In this document: piece by piece, positions 57,504 to 64,000 of the stretch
Layout: each line of letters starts with the position of its first letter
Position numbering within the stretch: position 1 is the first letter of the stretch
Origin: Leadbetterella sp.
GTDB lineage: Bacteria > Bacteroidota > Bacteroidia > Cytophagales > Spirosomataceae
DNA: 64,000 nt
Assembly (NCBI GenBank): GCA_019638185.1
Contig: JAHBUH010000024.1
Coordinates: 1-64,000 of the forward strand
Direction of reading: 5' to 3'
Notes under the pieces: generated by a model
What the model saw: the letters and a program-made list of their open reading frames with translations, nothing else
Databases searched by the model: none
Told to the model about the DNA's origin: nothing
Position numbers and translations under genes: made by a program

Positions 57504-57980
57504 ATGGATCCCGTGTCAGAATATCTTGCCGTAGCGTTAGCCTCCACATTTAAATTTGTGGGCGGGCCCGTAGCGGGTATTGCCATGGGGCTATCCTGGC
57601 TGGAAACCACGCTTTGTTCTGCAGCGGGAATGATGTTTACCGTTTTCCTGATCACCTACGGCAGTAACCTGTTAAACCGGTTTCAATGGTTCAGCAGTTT
57701 TGTACATAATCTCGGAAATGCCGCATGGGTAAAGCGGCTCACGCGCCCCCGTAAGATCTTCAGCAAAACCACCCGGCTGGCCGTTAAGGTCAAAAGCCGC
57801 CTGGGGCTGTGGGGTGTGGCTTTTTTAACCCCGTTTTTATTCACGCCTATATTAGGTACTTTCATTGCTCTGAGCTTCCGTTTCCCCCGGCGGGAGATCC
57901 TGCAAAAAATGCTGGTATGCGGCCTGCTGGCCGGTTTTCTTCAGACACTGGCCGTTTATTACATCAAATTCCTGTTCTGA
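57504..57980 (+). CDS. Small integral membrane protein, unknown
   Basis: About 158 residues from ATG 57504 (MDPVSEYLAVAL); a TTG at 57489 is a weaker alternative. Three or four hydrophobic segments are visible: FVGGPVAGIAMGLSWLETTL / CSAAGMMFTVFLITYG, LGLWGVAFLTPFLFTPILGTF, and MLVCGLLAGFLQTLAVYYI, with a basic loop (KRLTRPRKIFSKTTRLAVKVKSR) between. The 'LG-x-W-G-V-A' helix is reminiscent of small-multidrug-export (COG2426) proteins, but I cannot confirm it. Divergent from the PadR operon. Confidence 0.7.
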   Translation: MDPVSEYLAVALASTFKFVGGPVAGIAMGLSWLETTLCSAAGMMFTVFLITYGSNLLNRFQWFSSFVHNLGNAAWVKRLTRPRKIFSKTTRLAVKVKSRLGLWGVAFLTPFLFTPILGTFIALSFRFPRREILQKMLVCGLLAGFLQTLAVYYIKFLF

Positions 57981-58172
57981 CCGGGTTTTACCCGGGCCTA
58001 CAAAAGGGGGGCAGCCCGGCATAAGAGCCTGGTCCCTTGTGGCCTGATCACAGGTTGAGGCCGTCCCCGTCCCTTGTAAATAGTTTGTAATTTTTGGCTA
58101 AAAAATTGTACTTAAATAGTTTTTAGTTTCTATAATTGTATAAAAAATAGAGAAACCTTATTAAATATTATT

Positions 58173-61100
58173 ATGAGTAAAATTCTACACTGCAGATTAC
58201 TGCTGGTGATCTGCCTCTTTCTAACGGGAACGGCATTTACTTACGGGCAGACAGAAGTGACGGGAACCATAGAGGATGCGAAAACAAAAGAACCTTTAGT
58301 GGGTGTTAGCGTGCAGGTAAAAGGAAAGGTGATCGGTACCATCACGGATATTAATGGTAAATTTAAATTGAATACCAGTACTCCCCCGCCTTTTGACCTG
58401 ATCATCTCTTCTGTAGGCTACAAAGCACAGGAAGTGAGAGTAGACCGCTCCGGCGCCAGCCTGAAGATCTCCCTGGAAGACCAGAGTATACTGGGACAGG
58501 AGATCGTGGTTTCGGCATCGCGTGTGGCGGAAAGTGAGATGAAGTCACCGGTAACGGTAGAGAAGATCGACCTGCGGACCATTCGCGAAACCACGGCCTC
58601 TAATTTCTACGATGCCATGGGAAATATGAAAGGGATTAACCTGACCACCCAGGGCCTGCTGTTTAAATCAGTTAACATGCGGGGCTTCAGCGGTACGGGT
58701 AACCCCAGAGTAGTGCAGATGATAGACGGGATGGACAATATGTCGCCGGCGCTGAATTTTGCCGTGGATAATATTGTAGGTATGCCGGAACTGGACGTGG
58801 AATCAGTAGAGGTGCTGCCCGGAGCGGCGTCAGCGCTTTACGGACCCAATGCCATTAACGGTTTGATCCTGATGAATTCCAAGAGCCCTTTCCTGTACCA
58901 GGGAGCGAGCGCCAATGTGCGCACCGGGATCATGCATGAAGGGGGTCGCACCAAGGCCACCACGCCGTTTTATGACGCTTCCATCCGCTATGCCAAAGCG
59001 TTTAATGATAAGGTAGCCTTTAAGGTAAACCTGTCATATCTTACGGCTGACGACTGGCAGGCCCGGAATTTTACGAACCTGAACGTGGGCGGAGTGGAAA
59101 ACGGAACCCGCGGAGCGGGTGTGGACCTGGATTATAACGGTCTGAATGTGTATGGCGATGAGGTAAGACAAAACCTGCAGGAAGTAGCAGCCAAGATGGT
59201 CACTGCAGGAGTACTCACCCAGGCACAGGCTAATTTTGTGCCCAATGTGGCGGTCAGCCGGACCGGTTTCAGGGAGTCAGATATGATAGACAGTGAGACC
59301 CACTCTTTCAAAACTAACCTGGCCCTCCATTACCGGCCTACGGAAAAGATGGAGCTGATAGGGCAGTATAACCTGGGTTTAGGCTCTACCTTATATACCG
59401 GAACGGGGCGTTACGCACTCAAAGATTTCAGCATCAGCCAGGCTAAACTGGAGTTAAGAGGAGATAATTTTAACCTCCGGGCGTATACCACTATGGAAAA
59501 CTCCGGGAAGTCCGCTTTCCTGGGACTGTCCGCCATACAGCTTCTGGATGAAGTGAAACCCCATGGCACATGGTACGGGGAATATATCGGAACTTACCTG
59601 GGTGCTCTTCAGGCAGGGGCCAGTGCTGATCAGGCGCATGCTGCTGCCCGTAGCCAGGCAGATAAAGGAATGCCTGTCGGCCAGGATCTGAAAGACAGAG
59701 CAGCAGCTTTCAATAATAAGCCTATTGTTAATGGAGGCGGTGGCTTCCTCGATAAGTCTAACCTGAGGCATTTTGAAGGGATGTACAACTTCAAAAACCA
59801 GATTTCTTTTATGGACCTGCTGGTGGGAGCTAACTACCGGGTATATAACCTGCGTTCAGACGGTACCCTGTTTAATGATAAAGCCGATGGCCGCGATGGC
59901 CGCATCGGTATCAATGAGTACGGTGCCTATGTCCAGGCCGGGAAGGGATTTTTTAATGACCATTTCCGTCTGGTGGCCTCCATCCGGTACGATAAGAACC
60001 AGAATTTTGAGGGTCAATATTCTCCCCGGGTTTCCGGTATATTTTCATTCGGAGAGAGTAATATCCGGCTTTCTTACCAGACCGGTTTCCGGATCCCTAC
60101 TACCCAGAACCAGTACATTAACCTGAAAACGCCACAAGGTACGCTGATTGGTGGAATGCCTGAGTTTGACAATATTAAGGCCTATAACCTGGCCGGTGGT
60201 ATTACGAAACACACTTTGGATCAGTTCCAGGTATTTGTAAAACAGGGAAATCCTTTAGGTTACTTTAATGCAGCGCAGCAGGCGCAGATCGTGGGTGCCA
60301 TCCAGGCCTATGCCAAGCAGTTTGCGCTGTCGCAACAGCCTGCCGTAGTATCTGGCGTTACCCAGGCGGTGTTAGCTGATGTGACCTCAAAGGTGACGGC
60401 ACAGGTACAGGCCGCCGTGGCTGCCGGCCAGATCCCGGCTGCGCAGGCGCCTGCCGTGATCCAGGCCCAGGTGCAGGCGCAGATGCAGTCTGACCAGGTT
60501 AAGCAGATCATCCAGCAGCAGGTAACTACCCAGCTGGAGTCTATCGCCACCCGGGTGGGAACAGACCCACGAGTGGGAGGAGCCTTTGCCCTGGCTGCTT
60601 TACCTAAGTACCAGGCCAAAGCTCTGAAACCGGAAAAGATCACTTCGTATGAAATAGGCTATAAGGGGCTTATTGCCAAAAGGTTGTTTGTGGATGCATA
60701 TTATTATTACAGCCGGTACGAAAACTATATCGGTGCTACCAGTATAGTGGTGCCTACAGCACCGGCGTCGGCACTTCCCGGCCTGCCCCTGGAGTCCGGT
60801 ATAGGCGTGGAGCAGTATAACGGTTATTCGAGGCCTTCCAATACTGAGGAAAAGATCACCGCAGACGGATGGGCGGTATCACTTAACTACTCGTTAAACA
60901 AGGGGTACAATGTGGGTGTGAACGTTTCCAATAACCGCCTGAGAGGTTTTGAGGCGTCACCGGAGCAATTGTACGCCGGTTATAATACACCGGAATACAT
61001 TTATAATGTTTCCTTCGGAAAGCGTCTTGGAAGCGGTGACCGGTTTGGGTTTAATGTGAACCTCCGTCACCAGACGGAATTTGTATGGCAGTCGGGCTTC

Positions 61101-61325
61101 GGATCACCTAATGATGCCACCCAGGAGTTTTTCACCAATGCCCAGGTACCGGCCATCACTAACCTGGATGCCCAGGTAAGTGCCAAGCTGCCGGCTATCA
61201 AATCTATCCTGAAGGTGGGAGGTAATAATATCGGCGGGAAGGCTTACTACCAGGCTTTCGGAAGTGCTATGGTGGGAAGCACCTATTATGTGTCGCTGAC
61301 GTTTGATCAGCTGTTTAACCGCTAA
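58173..61325 (+). CDS. TonB-dependent receptor with Ala/Gln-rich helical insertion
   Basis: A 1050-residue outer-membrane receptor: signal to FTYGQ, then a CarboxypepD_reg-like domain (TEVTGTIEDAKTKEPLVGVSVQV..., 25-105), a plug with SASRVAESEMKSPVTVEKI and LPGAASALYGPNAINGLI (about 110-235), and a barrel. Residues about 700-815 are an Ala/Gln/Val-rich helical stretch (VQAAVAAGQIPAAQAPAVIQ, QVQAQMQSDQVKQIIQQQV) with no barrel character, and a second helical patch (GALQAGASADQAHAAARSQ) lies near 475-495. Family members import siderophores, glycans or metals with TonB energy; no SusD partner follows, so the substrate is unknown. Single gene. Confidence 0.9.
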   Translation: MSKILHCRLLLVICLFLTGTAFTYGQTEVTGTIEDAKTKEPLVGVSVQVKGKVIGTITDINGKFKLNTSTPPPFDLIISSVGYKAQEVRVDRSGASLKISLEDQSILGQEIVVSASRVAESEMKSPVTVEKIDLRTIRETTASNFYDAMGNMKGINLTTQGLLFKSVNMRGFSGTGNPRVVQMIDGMDNMSPALNFAVDNIVGMPELDVESVEVLPGAASALYGPNAINGLILMNSKSPFLYQGASANVRTGIMHEGGRTKATTPFYDASIRYAKAFNDKVAFKVNLSYLTADDWQARNFTNLNVGGVENGTRGAGVDLDYNGLNVYGDEVRQNLQEVAAKMVTAGVLTQAQANFVPNVAVSRTGFRESDMIDSETHSFKTNLALHYRPTEKMELIGQYNLGLGSTLYTGTGRYALKDFSISQAKLELRGDNFNLRAYTTMENSGKSAFLGLSAIQLLDEVKPHGTWYGEYIGTYLGALQAGASADQAHAAARSQADKGMPVGQDLKDRAAAFNNKPIVNGGGGFLDKSNLRHFEGMYNFKNQISFMDLLVGANYRVYNLRSDGTLFNDKADGRDGRIGINEYGAYVQAGKGFFNDHFRLVASIRYDKNQNFEGQYSPRVSGIFSFGESNIRLSYQTGFRIPTTQNQYINLKTPQGTLIGGMPEFDNIKAYNLAGGITKHTLDQFQVFVKQGNPLGYFNAAQQAQIVGAIQAYAKQFALSQQPAVVSGVTQAVLADVTSKVTAQVQAAVAAGQIPAAQAPAVIQAQVQAQMQSDQVKQIIQQQVTTQLESIATRVGTDPRVGGAFALAALPKYQAKALKPEKITSYEIGYKGLIAKRLFVDAYYYYSRYENYIGATSIVVPTAPASALPGLPLESGIGVEQYNGYSRPSNTEEKITADGWAVSLNYSLNKGYNVGVNVSNNRLRGFEASPEQLYAGYNTPEYIYNVSFGKRLGSGDRFGFNVNLRHQTEFVWQSGFGSPNDATQEFFTNAQVPAITNLDAQVSAKLPAIKSILKVGGNNIGGKAYYQAFGSAMVGSTYYVSLTFDQLFNR

Positions 61326-61340
61326 TCCCGGATATTTTTC

Positions 61341-61376
61341 TTGTGCCCGGTGTGACGTTTGTTGCACCGGGCACAA
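61341..61376. terminator. 12-bp hairpin after the TonB receptor
   Basis: TTGTGCCCGGTG (61341-61352) pairs perfectly with CACCGGGCACAA (61365-61376). No T run follows on the plus strand, so efficiency is uncertain. Confidence 0.6.
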
Positions 61377-61434
61377 ACATGAATAGGGGCCATGAAATGG
61401 CGGACAGGGCCAGAGAGTGATCCCCCTGGCTGTT

Positions 61435-61836
61435 TCAGGCTAAATCAAAAAGCTTTTTTATTTCCTCCGAGATCCGGAGGGGCTTCTGAGTGAGGGGGTC
61501 TACGGCTATCCAGAGGGTGCGGGCTTTGACAATGACCCGGCCGTTCAGCCGGATCTCGTAGCAGCGCTCGCTGCTGACGCCGGAGGCAGAACTCACCCAG
61601 GTGACCAGTTCTATGCGGTCATGCAGCCGGGCCGGGTACAGGTATTCGATCTCGTGCTTCCGGACAATCCACCGGATGCTGTCACGCACCTTCTGCGGCG
61701 CCAGGGAGTCCCAGTGGCTGATGGCTACCTCCTGCAGGAATTTCAGGTACACCACGTTATTGACGTGCTGCATTTCATCGATATCCGCTTCGCAGATTTC
61801 GCGCGTTTGGGTGAAGACGGGCCGGGGGGTGTTCAT
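61435..61836 (-). CDS. Acyl-CoA thioesterase, 4HBT (YbgC-like) family
   Basis: A hot-dog-fold thioesterase of about 133 residues from ATG 61836 (MNTPRPVFTQTREI); ATG 61851 adds 5 residues. The family motif DEMQHVNNVVYLKFLQEV supplies the catalytic Asp/His-Asn environment, and ARTLWIAVDPLTQKPLRISEEI ends it. Hydrolyses acyl-CoA or acyl-ACP thioesters; the substrate is not predictable. It is downstream of the bL33/DUF4295 genes, from which a terminator at 61853-61878 separates it. Confidence 0.88.
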   Translation of the reverse strand: MNTPRPVFTQTREICEADIDEMQHVNNVVYLKFLQEVAISHWDSLAPQKVRDSIRWIVRKHEIEYLYPARLHDRIELVTWVSSASGVSSERCYEIRLNGRVIVKARTLWIAVDPLTQKPLRISEEIKKLFDLA

Positions 61837-61852
61837 GGGAGTATAAAACAAA

Positions 61853-61878
61853 AAGCCTTAACCGTTACCGGTAAGGCT
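61853..61878 (-). terminator. Terminator after DUF4295
   Basis: On the minus strand AGCCTTACC and GGTTAAGGCT form a stem with one bulge, followed by TTTTTG. It ends the rpmG-DUF4295 transcript. Confidence 0.65.
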
Positions 61879-61901
61879 GGACTATATACTGAGGAGTATA
61901 A

Positions 61902-62054
61902 TTATTTCAGAGCTTCAGCTACGTTATCCGCAGCTACCATCTCTTCTTTAAAAGTATAAGCTCCTGTTTTCTCAGATTTAACGGCTTTGATCACTTTAGC
62001 GAAGCTCTTCAAAGCGGATTTGTCCCGTAGGGTCGCAACTACTTTCTTTGCCAT
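61902..62054 (-). CDS. DUF4295 small basic protein
   Basis: A 50-residue basic protein (MAKKVVATLRDKSALKSFAK..., ending MVAADNVAEALK). It belongs to the Bacteroidota-specific DUF4295 family, which sits next to ribosomal protein genes rpmB/rpmG and is thought to be ribosome-associated. It begins 19 bases after the bL33 gene. Function is unproven. Confidence 0.85.
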   Translation of the reverse strand: MAKKVVATLRDKSALKSFAKVIKAVKSEKTGAYTFKEEMVAADNVAEALK

Positions 62055-62073
62055 GTCTTTCTACTATTTGAGA

Positions 62074-62256
62074 TTATTTAATTTCTTTATGAACGGTAAC
62101 CTTTCTCAAGATAGGATTATACTTCTTCAGTTCCAGTCTTGCAGTAGTGTTCTTACGATTCTTGGTAGTGATATATCTGGACATTCCAGGTACGCCTGAA
62201 GTCTTATGTTCAGTACATTCCAGTATCACCTGAACTCTGTTTCCTTTCTTTGCCAT
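62074..62256 (-). CDS. rpmG: Ribosomal protein bL33
   Basis: A 60-residue 50S protein: [18 protein letters not shown], then [23 protein letters not shown], the bL33 signature. It is the zinc-free (C-minus) form because the paired CxxC motifs are absent. The -7 box TATCTTTG (62288-62281, minus) lies 25 bases upstream. rpmB, which often precedes it in this phylum, is not here. Confidence 0.95.
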   Translation of the reverse strand: MAKKGNRVQVILECTEHKTSGVPGMSRYITTKNRKNTTARLELKKYNPILRKVTVHKEIK

Positions 62257-62280
62257 AATTATTTTGTCTTAATCGGGCTG

Positions 62281-62288
62281 CAAAGATA
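62281..62288 (-). promoter_or_regulatory. -7 box of the rpmG promoter
   Basis: Minus-strand TATCTTTG (TAnnTTTG), with an AT-rich region behind it. Confidence 0.65.
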
Positions 62289-62416
62289 GTATAAATTATT
62301 CTATTTAAAAACCTTTGACTGAATATTTTAATTCTTTTGTGTGGGTTTCGCTTAAACTTTGGCAGGGAATATCTGTCTAATAAATACGTTATTTTCAAAC
62401 TTACAGCTATTTTCTC

Positions 62417-63031
62417 ATGAAAAAGATAGGATGTTTTTGTGTTTTACTGCTGGGCTTATATTCCTGCCGGAATGTTAAACCCTATACCCTGCCTGAAAGT
62501 GAATCCCTGATCAGTACTCATAAGCGGGTGGCCATCCTGCCTTTTGAGGTGAAATTCAGCGAGGATTATAAAAAGATGATGCGGGAAGGAAAAACCCCGT
62601 GGGAAGAACAGGAGCGACGGGCCGGGATAGACTTGCAGAGATCGGCTTTTGAGTACCTGGCTAAACGTGCCAATAAGAAGAAGCTGGCCATAACCGTTCA
62701 GGATTACCTGACTACTAACCGTACGCTGGAGCAGTCGGGGATCCCGTATTCCCAGCTGATGGTGATGGAAAAGTCACGGATAGCCTCTTTACTGGGCGTA
62801 GATGCGGTGATCTTCGGGAGCAGCAGCATGGAGTTTAATGTGACGCGGGGCTTTGCGGGAAGTAACGGCATCATCACCAGTCTTGATCTTTTTGATGCTT
62901 CCGCAGGTCAGAAGGTCTGGGGGATCTCTGACCGGGAGTATATCCGGAACCGCTTTGATTCACCCCAGGACCTGGCGCGGCGAACGGTGAGTGATCTGAT
63001 CGGGGCGCTGCCGTATAAGAAGCAGATATAA
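62417..63031 (+). CDS. Hypothetical lipoprotein with CsgG/GNA1162-like fold
   Basis: A 204-residue lipoprotein: MKKIGCFCVLLLGLYSCRN, lipobox LYSC. The mature part begins with HKRVAILPFEVKF and later has RIASLLGVDAVIFGSSS and SLDLFDASAGQKVWGISD. This 'lipoprotein that starts with VAILPF and ends with G-D-A-V-I-x-G-S' pattern is typical of CsgG/TolB-N-like outer-membrane lipoproteins. The specific role is unknown. Followed by a GC-rich terminator. Confidence 0.75.
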   Translation: MKKIGCFCVLLLGLYSCRNVKPYTLPESESLISTHKRVAILPFEVKFSEDYKKMMREGKTPWEEQERRAGIDLQRSAFEYLAKRANKKKLAITVQDYLTTNRTLEQSGIPYSQLMVMEKSRIASLLGVDAVIFGSSSMEFNVTRGFAGSNGIITSLDLFDASAGQKVWGISDREYIRNRFDSPQDLARRTVSDLIGALPYKKQI

Positions 63032-63047
63032 GGTAAAACAAAAAGAA

Positions 63048-63073
63048 AGAGCGGCCGTTACAACGGCCGCTCT
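63048..63073. terminator. Bidirectional terminator
   Basis: AGAGCGGCCGTT (63048-63059) and AACGGCCGCTCT (63062-63073) form a nearly loop-less 12-bp palindrome between the lipoprotein and the convergent acyl-CoA dehydrogenase. Confidence 0.8.
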
Positions 63074-63090
63074 TCACTTTTGTCTTTTTG

Positions 63091-64000
63091 TCAGAAAATA
63101 TACCTTCCTTCTGCCAGCATAGCATCCGCAATTTTCCTCCGGGCGTCTTTGGTGTTTGCCGGCTCTATTTTAGTAAAGCGTTTAAGACCCATGAGCATCA
63201 CGCGGAGCTCATCGCCTTCTGCAAAGGCGCTGATAGCTTCCCGGCCGGCTACGGCCACCTTGGCCACGGCATTCTGCAGGTAAACCAGCAGCATGTCTTT
63301 TTGTAAAGCCACGGCTTCTTCACCCCGCAGGGAAATGAGTTTTTCTACTCTCAGCAGGGCCGATTCCGCCACATACACTTCCGTAATAATATCTGCTACG
63401 TTCATCAGGATCTCCTGCTCATGCGAAAGCTTCATCATGAATTTCTGCACGGCAGACCCGGCGATCATGAGGGCTACCTTTTTGAGGTTACGGATCACTT
63501 TTTTCTCGGTAGCGAAGGCCTCGTCATCGTCGCTGCCACCAAACTCGGGGATAGACAGGATTTCTTTTCCTACGGCTGTGGCTGGTCCCAGGAGGTCCAG
63601 TTCACCTTTCATGGCCCTTTTCAGGTACATATCCAGTACCAGCATCCGGTTTATCTCGTTAGTACCTTCAAAGATCCGGTTAATGCGGGAATCGCGGTAA
63701 GCCCGGTCCATGGGTGCATCAGCTGAATAACCCATGCCGCCGTAGACCTGCACGCCTTCATCGGTCACATAATCCAGGGTTTCAGAGCCGTTTACTTTCA
63801 GGATAGCACATTCTATGGCGTATTGCTCCAGGGCCTTCAGTTTAGCTTCGGCGTCATTCATGCCGGAGGCCACCAGGGAGTCGATCAGGTCGTCAATATT
63901 CTGACCGGCCCGGTAGCAGGCGGTTTCACTGGTCCAGATCCGCAGGGCCATTTCGCCCAGCTTGTGTTTAATGGCACCGAAGCGGCCTATAGAAATGCCA
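63091..64000 (-). CDS. Acyl-CoA dehydrogenase (partial, N-terminus beyond the window)
   Basis: The C-terminal 303 residues of a long acyl-CoA dehydrogenase; the frame is open to the right edge, so its start is not in the window. The ACAD C-terminal domain has VQVYGGMGYSADAPMDRAYRDSRINRIFEGTNEINR, the last part being the family signature (given here over two blocks). A 180-residue helical extension follows, which is typical of the VLCAD-like Bacteroidota enzymes of about 600 residues. It oxidises acyl-CoA in fatty-acid breakdown with an electron-transfer flavoprotein. Confidence 0.9.
   Translation of the reverse strand, partial: GISIGRFGAIKHKLGEMALRIWTSETACYRAGQNIDDLIDSLVASGMNDAEAKLKALEQYAIECAILKVNGSETLDYVTDEGVQVYGGMGYSADAPMDRAYRDSRINRIFEGTNEINRMLVLDMYLKRAMKGELDLLGPATAVGKEILSIPEFGGSDDDEAFATEKKVIRNLKKVALMIAGSAVQKFMMKLSHEQEILMNVADIITEVYVAESALLRVEKLISLRGEEAVALQKDMLLVYLQNAVAKVAVAGREAISAFAEGDELRVMLMGLKRFTKIEPANTKDARRKIADAMLAEGRYIF

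Noticed and set aside
57347-57655. N-terminal extension of the PadR regulator
   Set aside because: Covers the promoter and operator and shows no family similarity; the PadR domain starts just after ATG 57346.

Overview
The window reads as a chromosome segment of a free-living Bacteroidota bacterium (Cytophagales/Chitinophagales-like; the genus cannot be fixed by eye). Evidence: promoters with the Bacteroidota -7 box TAnnTTTG and no Shine-Dalgarno sequences, two large TonB-dependent outer-membrane receptors, LytTR two-component pairs, lineage-typical small genes (DUF4295 next to bL33), a GT3-type glycogen synthase and a Tgt without zinc cysteines. Core genes look close to 50 % G+C; two stretches (1 to about 5.9 kb, and about 29.4 to 34.1 kb) are visibly more AT-rich and carry accessory genes.

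Region 1-5.9 kb is one end of an integrated element: a partial minus-strand gene (possibly a primase), an array of ten TGGAACA repeats, an SF3-type primase-helicase, small unknown genes, an unusual tyrosine recombinase and a divergent pair of XRE repressors with a leaderless promoter. It is followed by an unexplained structured non-coding block (4.65-4.95 kb), a compact vapBC-like toxin-antitoxin pair, and a Fic AMP-transferase.

Region 7.4-29.3 kb is mostly core metabolism and envelope: glycogen synthase, cysteine desulfurase, a LytS/LytTR pair in an operon with an S10 peptidase, a TonB-type receptor, Idi, GuaB, a CNT nucleoside transporter, CysS, an SGNH hydrolase with a lactonase-like propeller, a SlyD-type FKBP, MenD, free-methionine-sulfoxide reductase and MazG. 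Many convergent gene pairs are separated by long perfect terminator palindromes.

Region 29.4-34.1 kb is accessory: an AAA/DUF4143 ATPase with five 23-bp repeats over its promoter, then a collagen-like lipoprotein, a TPR histidine kinase and a LytTR regulator, with a LytTR-like direct repeat upstream of the lipoprotein.

Region 34.1-64 kb holds GH29 fucosidase, MATE exporter, peroxiredoxin and membrane phosphoesterase, UPF0173 hydrolase, Tat-type phospholipase C, aldehyde dehydrogenase, an LptF/G permease, GT2 glycosyltransferase, Tgt, Ndk, a TlpA thioredoxin, a MORN protein, the fcl/DedA-like/dgt operon, a deletion scar joining two broken genes, a PadR/PspC operon, a TonB receptor with an Ala/Gln-rich insertion, a thioesterase, bL33/DUF4295, and the C-terminal part of an acyl-CoA dehydrogenase running off the right edge. 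No rRNA, tRNA, CRISPR array or intact insertion sequence was seen.
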